Of a DNA stretch of 64,000 nucleotides, positions 12,089 to 21,546 are shown piece after piece. Origin of the DNA: Clarireedia homoeocarpa (Eukaryota > Ascomycota > Leotiomycetes > Helotiales > Rutstroemiaceae); the NCBI GenBank assembly GCA_001465935.1, contig LNKV01000057.1, positions 73,563 through 137,562 on the forward strand. The letters are read 5' to 3'. Both the position numbers and the translations under genes were made by a program. The notes under the pieces were generated by a model. It worked only from the letters and a program-made list of their open reading frames with translations, was not told the origin of the DNA and searched no databases. The stretch's first letter is position 1, and each line of letters begins with the position of its first letter.

Positions 12089-12329
12089 AGGTGCTTGCTG
12101 CCTTTGGATTGGTTTGGCTGGATCAAGGCTGGAGGTGGAAGGTATAGTAAAATTGAGCTAGGGCTAGAACTAGGTCAGCCGGCATATTATAATTTTGTAT
12201 GCACGATCCCTGCTCCCCCTACAAGGCTGGAATTAATTTTTTTGCATTTTCCCCCCTCCATGAATTCTTCCTTTTTGCGTTGGATTGATTTTTTGTGTGC
12301 AGAACCTTTCTTCCACTTTCTGCCAAAAT
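12089..12329. promoter_or_regulatory. Shared divergent promoter (mitochondrial-protein gene / AFG2)
   Basis: This 241-bp interval separates two divergent start codons, so it must carry both promoters. It holds an AT/T-rich tract near 12236-12250. No clear TATA element can be assigned to either side. Confidence 0.55.
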
Positions 12330-14717
12330 ATGTCTTCGCATGCGCCAAAGGTTCTAGAGGTTAAAATTCGCCCTTACCAAAGTCAGTCTCAGGAACGACC
12401 AGATCTTAAACATACATCACGTGTATATGTCTGTACGGACATTCTACTGGATTTGCAGTTGAAGTCTGGGGAAACATGTTATCTGTGGAAGACCAATGAA
12501 GGCGAGCACACGAGACGGGAAGCAGTGATATGGCTTGCTGCAGAAAAGTTGAGTCGGAAAGTGGTGCAGGTTAGTAAAGCCTTGCAAGAGGCTTGCGGGT
12601 TTAGGTTAAGCGATGAGGTATGCATTGCGAGAGGAGGAGAGCTGGCAACGGCGCAGGAGGTGAAGGTTAAAGATGTGGGAGCTACGGAGGGAGATACAGG
12701 GGAATTGAGAGGGAGGGATAAAGAGTGCTGGGAATGGGTATTGGAGGATTGTTTCGGTAGGGAATTCTTTTGCATTTCCACGGACATTACTTTCTTTCAC
12801 TTTTGTCCAGTTTCATGTTCTATTGCATAGCAGCGAGTTTCAAAATTCTGTCGGCATGCAGCTGACTGGTTGTAGCTCGTGCAGAGACGATCTTTCCTGG
12901 CATGACATTCAAGGATGTGTTGGTCAGACGAGAGAAGCGCACATTCACTGTGCATACGGTGAATGGATCAAGATCCAGCGTTGCAAAATATGATGAAGTA
13001 TCGTCGATTAAAATTGCATCTGCTGCAGCGCTCAGTGGCGGAGCGACTCCAACTGCTGTTATTGAGCAGAAGTCTCTTCAGCTCGTGGACATTGCTGGAA
13101 TCGATCAAGCACTTGGAGAACTGAATAACTTCTTGAGCGATTTCAATCGTCACTTCAAGTTCACCCAGGCTCGCAGATCTCCTGCTGTGCTTTTACATGG
13201 TGGTCGTGGTACGGGTAAGACTTTTATCGTCAACAAGATTGCCAACACGGGCTGGGGGAAAGTGCGCAAGATAACTCGTACTACCAAGCCCGCTGAAGTT
13301 CAGAAAACATTCAAGGAGGCTAAGCTAGCTCAACCTAGTATTATAGTGATCGATGACATGGATGCGGTTGTCACCAAGGATGGTACTACACTGCAAGATG
13401 TCACAGATGCTATCTGCGAAGGAGTAGAGGAACTTGCTAAAGATCAGCCTCCGACGTCTTTACCGCGAGTCTTAGTTGTGGCAACAACTTCAGATATTAG
13501 CAAAATACCCATGCCTCTCAGGAAGAGAGGCAGATTTGCCACGGACATCATGTTACCAATTCCAGATGCAGCTGCAAGAAAGGCAATTTTAAAATCTTTA
13601 TCGCCTCAAATCTCCCCTGAGACTAGCGATCAAATACTGGATGATCTTGGAGAACGAACCCATGCGTATACACCAGAAGATCTAGCGCTTCTGTTGGACC
13701 AAGCTCATATAACTGCGGAAAAGAGGTTGGAAAAATCTGAACTGAACTCATCCACACATGAAAATTTCGTGATTCAGGCGGATATCGAGCATGCACTCCT
13801 GGTAGTAAGACCAAGTGCTATGCATGATATTACTTTACGACCACCCAAGGTCAGATGGGATGAGATTGGTGGTCAGAATAGAGTCAAGGAAGCTATTCAG
13901 CTGGCTATTGAAACACCCTTCCGCGTAGGTGCCATACTTCTATCACGATCACATCTCTATACTAATAACATACCAGCATCAGGAAATCATGCAAGACTTC
14001 GGCGGGTCCCCCACAAAGGGTCTTCTTCTTTACGGACCTCCTGGTTGCTCCAAGACTCTTACAGCTCAAGCTGTAGCCACAGAGATGGGTTTCAACTTCT
14101 TTGCTGTGAAGGGAGCTGAAGTACTTAGCAAATATGTGGGGGATTCAGAACGAGCAGTGAGGAATATTTTTGCACGTGCACGTGCTGCAGCACCCAGCAT
14201 CATATTTTTTGATGAAATCGAATCGATAGGAGGTAAACGGGACAGTAAAAATGCCAATAGCGGTGTCAACGTTCTCACCACACTACTAAACGAGATGGAT
14301 GGTATCGAGAGTCTGAAAGGCGTCACTGTCCTTGCAGCAACAAATAAACCACAGGATCTTGATCTCGCTCTCCTTCGACCCGGACGTTTCGACGAACTGA
14401 TCTATGTCGCTCCACCAGACCTCTCTGGTCGTGAGGAGATCTTGCGCGTGAGACAACGCAAGACGAAAATGGCGGATGATGTTGATATCTCTGAATTAGC
14501 TAGACTCACGGAAGGGTATTCAGGAGCGGAACTAGTATCGATATGTAGCAAGGCTGTTTCTGCCGCTATCAAGAGATGTATTAAGACGGGACAGAGAGAG
14601 CCAGCCAAAATGGAGGACTTTCTGGGCGCGATTAAATTGGTAAAGAAGCAAATTACGCCGGAAGTCATTGGTGAGTTTGAAAGGTGGGCAGCTAGAGCGA
14701 GAGGAGATTCCGATTAA
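12330..14717 (+). CDS. AFG2: AFG2/Drg1 (SPATA5-type) AAA-ATPase for 60S ribosome maturation, 738 aa
   Basis: Three exons: 12330-12756, 12876-13924 and 13977-14717. An N-terminal double-psi-barrel-like region is followed by two AAA modules. D1 has Walker A GGRGTGKT, but its Walker B ends DD where DE is usual, and the stretch between them is shortened. D2 has the AFG2-specific Walker A GPPGCSKT (Cys-Ser in place of Thr-Gly). Walker B is SIIFFDEIESIGG, and the arginine-finger region is LLRPGRFDELIYV. The pore-loop segment is KGAEVLSKYVGDSE. Drg1/Afg2 releases Rlp24 from cytoplasmic pre-60S particles. The 52-nt second intron splits just before the D2 Walker A. The first ATG in frame is at 12330; the 5' flank to the divergent neighbour is only 241 bp. 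Confidence 0.93.
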
Positions 14718-15391
14718 TGTTCGGCATGGGATAATGCGTAACATGCACAACATCAATGACATACTGTCTCAGTGTCTTTCCTTTAGCAGTGGAAAGTGGG
14801 TTGTCGTGGGAAATGCGATTCCTGTTATTGGTAGTCCGGACGCTGCCGAAGGGTCCACTTCCAGCGCATTTCGAAAACTCTCTAACGTCACCACCTTCAT
14901 AGCATTTCCATCTGACCGCCAAAAAGCAATCAATGAGTCTTTTCACATGTAAAAGTCTTACATGTGAAGAAGTCTCACATGTGAAGAGGCTTGAAACTCA
15001 ATCTGCTGATAACTTTGGTACCTGAAAGCATGATGCCGGAATTATTGTACTCAGATGTTGCTCTCTATTATCCTACGTCACTAGGTTCAAAGGCTAGTAA
15101 GGCCATGCGATCGGAAAGCAGTTTTTTCCAAGATCTGCTGAGGGATTATGGTCCGAATGTACCGATACTCATGGAAGGAACTAGTGACATAAATTTTTTA
15201 TATCTTGGTCCTATTCATCTTCTCACGTCGCGTTCTGATTTCGTGATATCAGTTCTACATAAATATCGTCTACTTTCAGCAACTTTTGAAATCCTTCGGC
15301 AAAGCGAACTAATCAAAAGTAAAGCGAATTTGAAATACTTTCACGTAACTGGGAAAAGCATCATCGCGGTTAGACAGAAAATAGAGAAGCC
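14718..15391. other. Intergenic region with palindromic CACATGTG repeats
   Basis: A plus-strand frame at 14991-15410 has no recognisable motif and runs over the caleosin start, so I do not call it. The distinctive content is the CACATGTG cluster at 14940-14988. The rest is taken to be the AFG2 3' flank and caleosin promoter. Confidence 0.5.
14940..14988. repeat. Clustered CACATGTG/TACATGTG direct and inverted repeats
   Basis: The 17-mers AAGTCTTACATGTGAAG and AAGTCTCACATGTGAAG occur in tandem. They are preceded by TTTTCACATGTAAAAG in the opposite sense. The cores are near-perfect E-box-like palindromes (CANNTG), about 400 bp upstream of the caleosin ATG. Confidence 0.75.
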
Positions 15392-16380
15392 ATGGCGCCG
15401 GCAAGATTAGAAGATGATGACTTCCAAACTGCAATCGAGGAAGTTCCCGTGACGGAGGAGAGGTTGCCATTCATACAGAAAGGAAAGGGTGGCCAGGAGG
15501 GTGTGTTGAAGGATCCTGGTACGCAAAAGAATCATCAAAAGAGCCTGGAACAATCTTAGAAAGATTGCTAACTGAATGATCTCTTGCAGGGACTGCGAGA
15601 GCAAACCAGGCAGCCTCCGTAGAAGCGCCAAATGGAACGGAAAAGGACGACTACGCTAGGAGAAATAGGCATTTAAGTGTACTATATCCTCCAGGAAGGC
15701 AGTAGGACCGATACTAAAGACCATATAGGTGTTACAGCAACATTGCGCCTTCTTCGACCGCGATTCGGACCAAGTCATCGTATGTGCCAATGTAAGCGCC
15801 TCTTGAGTCTCACAATTTCTAATGCGTTCCAGTGGCCGCAAGACACTTACGTAGGGTTCCGGCGCCTAGCATACAACCCCATCCTCACTCTTATAGCGGT
15901 AGTCATCATTCACGTCAATTTTTCGTACCCGACCCTTCCCAATGGCCGTTTTCTTCCAGACCCCTTTTTCCGCCTGTATACCGAAAATGTGCATAAGGAT
16001 AAGCATGGGTCAGATTCGGGCACATACGACAATGAGGGTCGTTTTATACCCCAGAAATTCGAGGATATTTTTTCTAAATATGCAAGTGGTGATAAGCAAG
16101 GAATCACATTCTGGGAGACTATGAATTATCTGAAGGGGCAGAGATGTATCGCCGATCCTGTTGGGTGGGGTGGAGCGTTCTTTGAGTGTGAGTTGTGCCA
16201 TATCTCTTGGCTGGATACATGTGATACTAAAGCTATGTAGGGATTGCTACCTGGATTTTATTGTGGCCTGAAGATGGCAGGATGAAGAAGGAAGATATTA
16301 GACGGATCTATGATGGCAGTTTGTTCTTCGAGATTGCAGCAAGGAGGGAGAGGGAGAGGGAGAAGGCCAAGAATCAATGA
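15392..16380 (+). CDS. Caleosin / heme peroxygenase of lipid bodies, 253 aa
   Basis: Five exons: 15392-15518, 15590-15678, 15729-15779, 15833-16187 and 16241-16380. After an acidic N-terminus comes LQQH (His77, the position of a heme-ligand His in caleosins). One EF-hand follows, FFDRDSDQVIWPQD (calcium loop residues 82-93). A hydrophobic hairpin containing NPILTLIAVVIIHVN is the oil-body anchor region. The fungal caleosin signature HGSDSGTYDNEGRFIPQKFE comes next, then FWETMNYLKGQR. Caleosins oxygenate unsaturated fatty-acid hydroperoxides at lipid droplets and the endomembrane. In the EF loop the sixth position is Gln rather than the usual Gly. All intron phases close correctly. The C-terminal tail is charged (RREREREKAKNQ). 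Confidence 0.93.
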
Positions 16381-16672
16381 ATAGGATTTGCTTGGCGGAA
16401 TACCACTTACTTGGTAGACGCTATGAATCCTTGTTCTACGATTACTGGTAGCGAACGGGAAATTCCCATGGCGGAGCATATTTCGACAAAGATCTCCGTA
16501 ACCCTCGACTCCCTACCTGGTGGTCCGGGGGTTTAATCAGTAGATAACAGAATATTACGTGAGATGACCAGGGCTGTGAGCTAGTATAACCCAATATGGT
16601 CTCCTTGAGATAGTTTGTTGTATCACCTGTAGTCAATCAAATTCTACACTATCCACCTATGACTGGTCTGAC

Positions 16673-17467
16673 TCAACCATCTTTCTTCTTTGGCACGCAA
16701 CAATCACCACCTTCTTTCGCAACCCTATCCGCCAATTCTCTGCCCACATCCTCCCCTGCACTTTCTTCCTTCTCGGCCTGTACCTCTTCCTTCATCGCAG
16801 CTTGCTCATCGCAGAACTTAGCCATCACCAGATCCTTCTCTGATAATCCTGGTGGCGAGTGGGTTGTCCAGCGGATAAATGTCGTGTTATACACCTTTCC
16901 TATGTTAGCATCCGGTGGGATAAGTTGTTACCAGATCTGTCTGAGAGTACTGTAACATACATTTGACCATTCAGGGTGGTGTTTATGTACTTTGCATTCT
17001 TCTGCAACGACGTTCATGAATTCCTGGGCTTCGTATCAGCATTGTTCCTGCAAGTATATAGCCCTATACCGTCTCTAGCTTCATCCTGATAGTTCCCGAA
17101 TACCGAAATGTAGCTCAACGGCACCTTCACCATGTATGCATCACTGTAGCTGTGTCGTAGAAGCATCTTGCCCCCTCCTCCCCCACCAAAAGCTAAAACC
17201 AAAAAAACCCACCCAAGTTCTCTTGAAAGTCTTGAATCTAAACCTCCTTTCCAATCCCATCCCACTATCAATCAAGGTCCATTTCCCGCCATTGCCCACG
17301 AGCAATGGCCGCAGGAGCTCCTGCGCTTTGGAATTTTCCGTGTTTGACGAAAATTGCGGTTGCGCTGCGGTTGACATGTTGGCGCAGCGAATAGAGTTGC
17401 AAACTCGGACCAACAGAGATTTCTTTGGTAGGTTGAGAGCCTGAGATAGGTGGTTGGCGCGACGCAT
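16673..17467 (-). CDS. Pterin-4a-carbinolamine dehydratase (PCD/DCoH family), 179 aa
   Basis: Three exons on the minus strand: 17467-17213, 17023-16961 and 16894-16673. The 21-codon middle exon carries the active-site signature HKHHPEWSN (His100-His101-Pro102), preceded by FKTFKRTW in exon 1 and followed by VYNTTFIRWTTHSPPGLSEKD in exon 3. The enzyme dehydrates 4a-hydroxytetrahydrobiopterin to quinonoid dihydropterin. The first ATG gives about 30 basic residues (MRRANHLSQALNLPKKSLLV), which look like a mitochondrial presequence. A second ATG at residue 31 (MSTAAQPQF) would give a cytosolic form. A charged tail of about 60 residues follows the domain. Intron 1 is long for this window (189 nt), and a missed micro-exon cannot be excluded. 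Confidence 0.88.
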
Positions 17468-17592
17468 GTCATGTGTGTTGAAGGGAAGGGGAAGATGAAA
17501 GTCACGAGCAGAGAATGAGGGTAAAGTAGTTCCATCACGTGGGGCATAGTTCTACTGTATGAATTTTAATTTTTTTTTTTTTTTTGGAAAAT

Positions 17593-17656
17593 TAACCCTG
17601 CTACTTCTCTACTCTGTCTGCTCTGTACGTACATCATAGACACTCACGTGAAGCGA
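17593..17656. repeat. Left arm of an inverted repeat flanking the kinase/nuclease-like gene pair
   Basis: The inner 37 bases (17620-17656, beginning GCTCTGTACGTACATC) match the reverse complement of 21348-21384 at 36 of 37 positions. Outside that block both arms continue as TCTACTCT and end in TAACCCT, with two small insertions in the left arm. Inward, both arms share ATTCTCTAA. It lies just beyond the 3' end of the kinase-like gene. Confidence 0.9.
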
Positions 17657-17708
17657 TTCACAGATTCTCTAAAGAATAAATATAACTTATAAGCTTAAGT
17701 GATTTGCT

Positions 17709-18679
17709 TCAATCAAAATTCCAACGCTGGTCTCCCATTGTCTGCCCTCTATCTCCAATCATCCCGTATTCGAGGAGCAAACTGTTATGAGGGTAAGGAT
17801 CGTCAGGATCACACTCCTGCCAATTTTCCCAGTCGATGAGGTAACTATCATTATCATTAGCAGACTCAACTTTGTTACACATATCAGGCTAACTAACCAT
17901 CGACCCTCCTTACGATTCTCCTTACGATAGTAAAGTAGATTTCTCATTGCTTTGTCGTTAGGCTCGATTCCAAGGCGCTCGATCAACCTGTATGATTCTA
18001 TGAAGGCATCTCGAAAGCGATTGCGTGCCGTTTTATCCCACTTCCCCCAAAAATCATCTGGTGAAATGTGGTCACCTGGCAATTTTTCCATTACGAGATA
18101 GACCAGATAGCCTCCTTTAACGGGCAGATACTCTCCCTGTTCTTTTACGCACAGCCCTAAAGCATACGGGAAAGGTCTATATGGCATTTTCTCTTTTGAT
18201 CTTTCGGCGGCGTGCTTCAGTGCAGCCAAAGCTTGGAGCTCCAATTCCCAATCTGGATGACTGGCGTAACCCGAATCACTACTATTCGGTGAATCGCGAG
18301 TTTTTCGGGTTCTTTAACAATTGTTAGTAGCTGTCTTCTCAACTGAAGTAAGGATTGTCACATACTGCATCCAGACCTTGACGACTGCACGGGATGGCAT
18401 TTTTTCTCCGCCGCCGTCCTTAAGTGTGCATTCGTAGACCGCTCTCGAGAAGTCTGAGTATGGTGCTTCATTGATCGGCTCTCCAGAAAGTTCCCAGGTC
18501 GCCGGCTTTTCAGAATTATCCCAGACCAACTTTCCAGAACGCCAGGTCGCCTTCTTGGTGGTGAATTTATGCCCTGGTTTCAAACGATCTCTAATCCAGC
18601 CTTCTTGTGCCACCATTTTTGGAATTGTTTCGGCGTTTTGATTTTCCAATTTCGTATCATCTTGAGCTGGTTCGGACAT
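17709..18679 (-). CDS. Fungal kinase-like (atypical protein-kinase/APH-fold) protein, 287 aa
   Basis: Three exons on the minus strand: 18679-18366, 18311-17898 and 17844-17709. Visible kinase-fold landmarks are a VVKVWM strand with the candidate ATP-binding Lys101 and the hinge-like YLVYLVMEKLPG. A catalytic-loop-like IEPNDKAMRNLL (Asp224, Asn229) and a metal-site motif YLIDWEN (Asp247) follow. This D...RNLL...DWE pattern is that of small fungal kinase-like proteins rather than canonical HRD/DFG kinases, and no glycine loop is clear. Substrate is unknown. It is transcribed divergently from the nuclease-like gene at 19366, and the pair sits between inverted repeats. ATG 18679 is the first in frame; an upstream extension has no ATG. 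Confidence 0.8.
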
Positions 18680-19365
18680 TTTATATGTCTTTTCGCTTGA
18701 CACGATTGCAATCGATGTTGGTTTTAAGAACACCTTGATTGGTGGTGCTCAATAACGTACAGTTCTTGAGGTCTTTGTTTCACTCTTTGGCGAGAGGGGT
18801 CGTAAAAGGGCCAATATACTAAAAATAGAAATGATACTTTTTAGAATAATACCTGAATTAAGGGTATGACTGTAGCCGCCAACATCAAAGTGGAACGTAA
18901 ATAGCCGCCAACATCAGAGTGGAACGTAAATAGCCGCCAACTACCGTATATACCTCTTAGTCGCCCTAAAATGAGGCCGTCGGCAGCCAGCAGACCTCAT
19001 TGAGTGTTGATTTATACGTTTGATCATGGATTTGGGAAGCCATGAGGCCGTGGGCCCGTGATCCAAGGGATCCAAAGCGCGCGGTCTTTCTTATAAACGC
19101 TACACAACGTAAGTGCTCTACTAATCAATGTCCAACCTCTCGTCAAGGCCCCCCAGTTTACGCGCTGTCTACGAGCAAATCTACAACATAGCTTTGAGTT
19201 CTCTTTCATACGGTTGTGTATAAAAAGTAAACATTACTCGCTCCTAGTGGTAGTTACAAAACATTTCACATTCAGTTAAGCATCAAGGGCTCAATAATAA
19301 CACGCGGCAAACCTTAAAGAACTCATATTTTTCTTCGATTTCCCCTTTCCCACCTTGTATACAAA
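18680..19365. promoter_or_regulatory. Shared divergent promoter of the kinase-like and nuclease-like genes, with 29-bp repeats
   Basis: This is a 686-bp interval between two divergent ATGs. It contains a 29-bp unit (TAGCCGCCAACATCAAAGTG and 9 more bases) starting at 18873, 18902 and 18931, the third copy incomplete. The GCCGCCAA core is present in all three. An upstream-activating role for the repeats is inference. Confidence 0.6.
18873..18943. repeat. 29-bp direct repeats, 2.4 copies
   Basis: Units start at 18873, 18902 and 18931 and differ by one base (CATCAAAG versus CATCAGAG). The third copy breaks off after GCCGCCAAC. They sit inside the shared promoter. Confidence 0.9.
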
Positions 19366-21085
19366 ATGTCTGTCGCTGTCCGTGCCAATTTCCCTCACAC
19401 TGTGAAGACTTCAAGTCACACCGCACCCGAAGCAGTAACAGGCAGGGATCTCCTTGCCGACAGACTCCCCGATCTATTAACCACAGGAAATTCGACTACA
19501 AGCATCTCAATCCACCGAGACCTCGAGTTTCGAGGAGTTCTTGTTCACTGGAGCGACTTTGAAGAGGAAGTAGTCAAGTGCTACGAAAAACACTTCCCAA
19601 GCGACGATCCAAATGCGCACATTTTAGAATTCAAACCCAAGCAGAGCAGCAGTGTGCGCCATCCGGAAGACTTAAATCATTTGTACAATGAGGTGCTTTT
19701 TGTCGGTGAAGAGCACTCTGTTCAAGGCAGATTCTTCCAGCAGGCCGCGGCTCCAGTCACAGTTGCGCTGCAGGACAAAGATTATGATATGCGATATGGT
19801 GATTCCAAGGCAAGCACCTGCCAGCAAGCCAATTCCAAACTCCCAGATTTTGTTGCAAGTAAGGTTTATACTGAACATGATTCGAGTACTGGAAAAACTT
19901 CAAGGGAGGTTAAGCCACGTGTCGTAGGAGAAGCCAAAGTGTGGTGGACCCATCCTATATATGCGTGGATGAACGCACGTAGAGGTATGGACTTCTCACA
20001 GAATTTTCGGGTACTTCTAGGTAAGATGACCCCTCTCTCCAGCGCAAAAATTACGGGCCAAAAACAATATCCAAAACGCGATTGAACTTCCAAAAGACTA
20101 CAGTGTCTCAGATTCTCTAGGACATTCGTTTGGCAACAACAATCAGCTACAGTATATTGCTCCGAATCGGCCTGCTTTTTCTGTGCTTGAGAGCCCCTCC
20201 AAGTTGTGATTTTCAAGATTCTAACGGAGTTGTTCAGGCCAAATTGCTTTGTACTTAAAAACCAACAACTTGAAGTATGGTTTTGTCACCACCTACAATG
20301 AAACCATGTTCCTGAAGGTAGAGAAGAAAGACATCAAAGGCGAGGAAAAATATGTCTTATACTACTCGAACGTGATCGGTCATACTACTATCTATAATTC
20401 TAATCGCTTTGCTTATGACAATCCATTAGATGTAAATGGTCGACCCCTCCGATGGAACCCCTATCAAAATTGTGTGTCAACCAGACAATGCCTGTACTAC
20501 ATGACATATTTAAGTCATGATGGCAAGGGTTCCAGCTCAGCCTGGAGTAGTGACGACAACAAGCAAACTTGGGTCCTGAAAAACCCCCCTAAAAGCTCAA
20601 AGTCTGAGGCGACCAATATTGATGAAAGGGGTTACAACAGGTAAGCTTCATCATTTGTATTTGCGCATATTTGATTGCACACCTACTGACTCTCCTCTGC
20701 CCATAGTGGTGGAGGACAATCATCTAGTAGCGGCGCACCAACCGGCTCTACCAACGCACCACCCGGATCTACCAGTGCAGCAAACGATGGAGATGGGAGA
20801 AAAAAGGAACGATCAACTAGCCGTCATGCCAATGACCGTCATCCCGCTGAGAATCTAACACACCGACCAAGGACAGATGCCAGTGATGATAAGAGATCCA
20901 GTCGTTCGAAGACTGATAAGCCTGAGAAGACTGAGAAGAGACAAGTCTATAAATCAAGTTCCGGAGACTATAAATTCAAGGCGGATGGAAAACTAGTCCC
21001 TGGTGGAATTAAAACAAACTCAGAAGGCAAGCATTACTACAAGAAGGGCGAGGAGCGAATCTATGTCGCTATTGTCAAAAAATAA
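19366..21085 (+). CDS. Fungal PD-(D/E)XK nuclease-like protein with low-complexity basic tail, 478 aa
   Basis: Three exons: 19366-20020, 20238-20640 and 20707-21085. The middle of the protein reads KLPDFVAS, then about 22 residues later RVVGEAKVWW, then LLGQIALYLKTNNLKYGFVT. This is the order of a PD-(D/E)XK nuclease core (Pro160-Asp161, Glu189-Ala-Lys191, Gln220). It is followed by the TTYNETMFLKVE strand seen in fungal nuclease-like proteins of this type. The intron at 20021-20237 falls inside the LLGQ motif. Exon 3 encodes a Gly/Ser/Asn-rich linker and a Lys/Arg/Asp-rich tail of about 80 residues. Whether it cleaves DNA is unknown. Many fungal members are fused to a kinase domain; here a kinase-like protein is encoded next door, divergently. 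Confidence 0.75.
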
Positions 21086-21546
21086 TAGTGTTGTATTCAC
21101 TAAAGAGGAGTTGGGGCGAAGGAGTTGTATTTGATTTGGGTATGGGTTCATTTTGTAATTGATTTTTCCTTGGGTTGACATTTTGTAAACGGAGTTAACT
21201 TAGAGAAATAGAGATATGTACTTTTGGGGAAATCTTCTGTTCTCAGCTATGTTTTGGTGACTGAACAATTAGAATGTAACAATGTCCTATTCTCTTAGGA
21301 ACATTGTCACTTTTGGAATTCTCACATCATAGATTAGAGAATAGGGCTCGCTTCACGTGAGTGTCTATGATATACGTACAGAGCAGAGTAGAGGGTTATT
21401 CTAGTTCTAGTCGGCATTAGCAAATCAAGCGCCTTCTTTAGCCCCGAGCTCCGAACGCTGCAGGGAAAAGCTCGTTCATTCTTGTTAAAACTACCTAAGC
21501 ACCATCATCGGACATTCAACGTGCCCCAAAACAATCTCAATCTGCA
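21086..21546. other. 3' flank with hairpin and right inverted-repeat arm
   Basis: It contains a stem-loop formed by GTAACAATGTCC (21276-21287) and GGAACATTGTCAC (21298-21310). The right arm of the flanking inverted repeat follows. The remainder is the F-box-like gene promoter. No gene. Confidence 0.6.
21348..21398. repeat. Right arm of the inverted repeat flanking the kinase/nuclease-like gene pair
   Basis: The reverse complement of 21348-21384 equals 17620-17656 except for one C/T difference. The outer end AGAGTAGAGGGTTA mirrors TAACCCT...CTACTCT of the left arm. It lies 262 bp past the stop codon of the nuclease-like gene and 148 bp before the F-box-like ATG. No target-site duplication is obvious. 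Confidence 0.9.

Noticed and set aside
14991..15410. 139-codon plus-strand frame before the caleosin gene
   Set aside because: No recognisable motif, no family resemblance, and it overlaps the well-supported caleosin start.
17593..21398. Telomere-like ends (TAACCCT / AGGGTTA) on the inverted-repeat arms
   Set aside because: Only one repeat unit is present on each side, which is expected by chance; no array suggests a telomeric origin.
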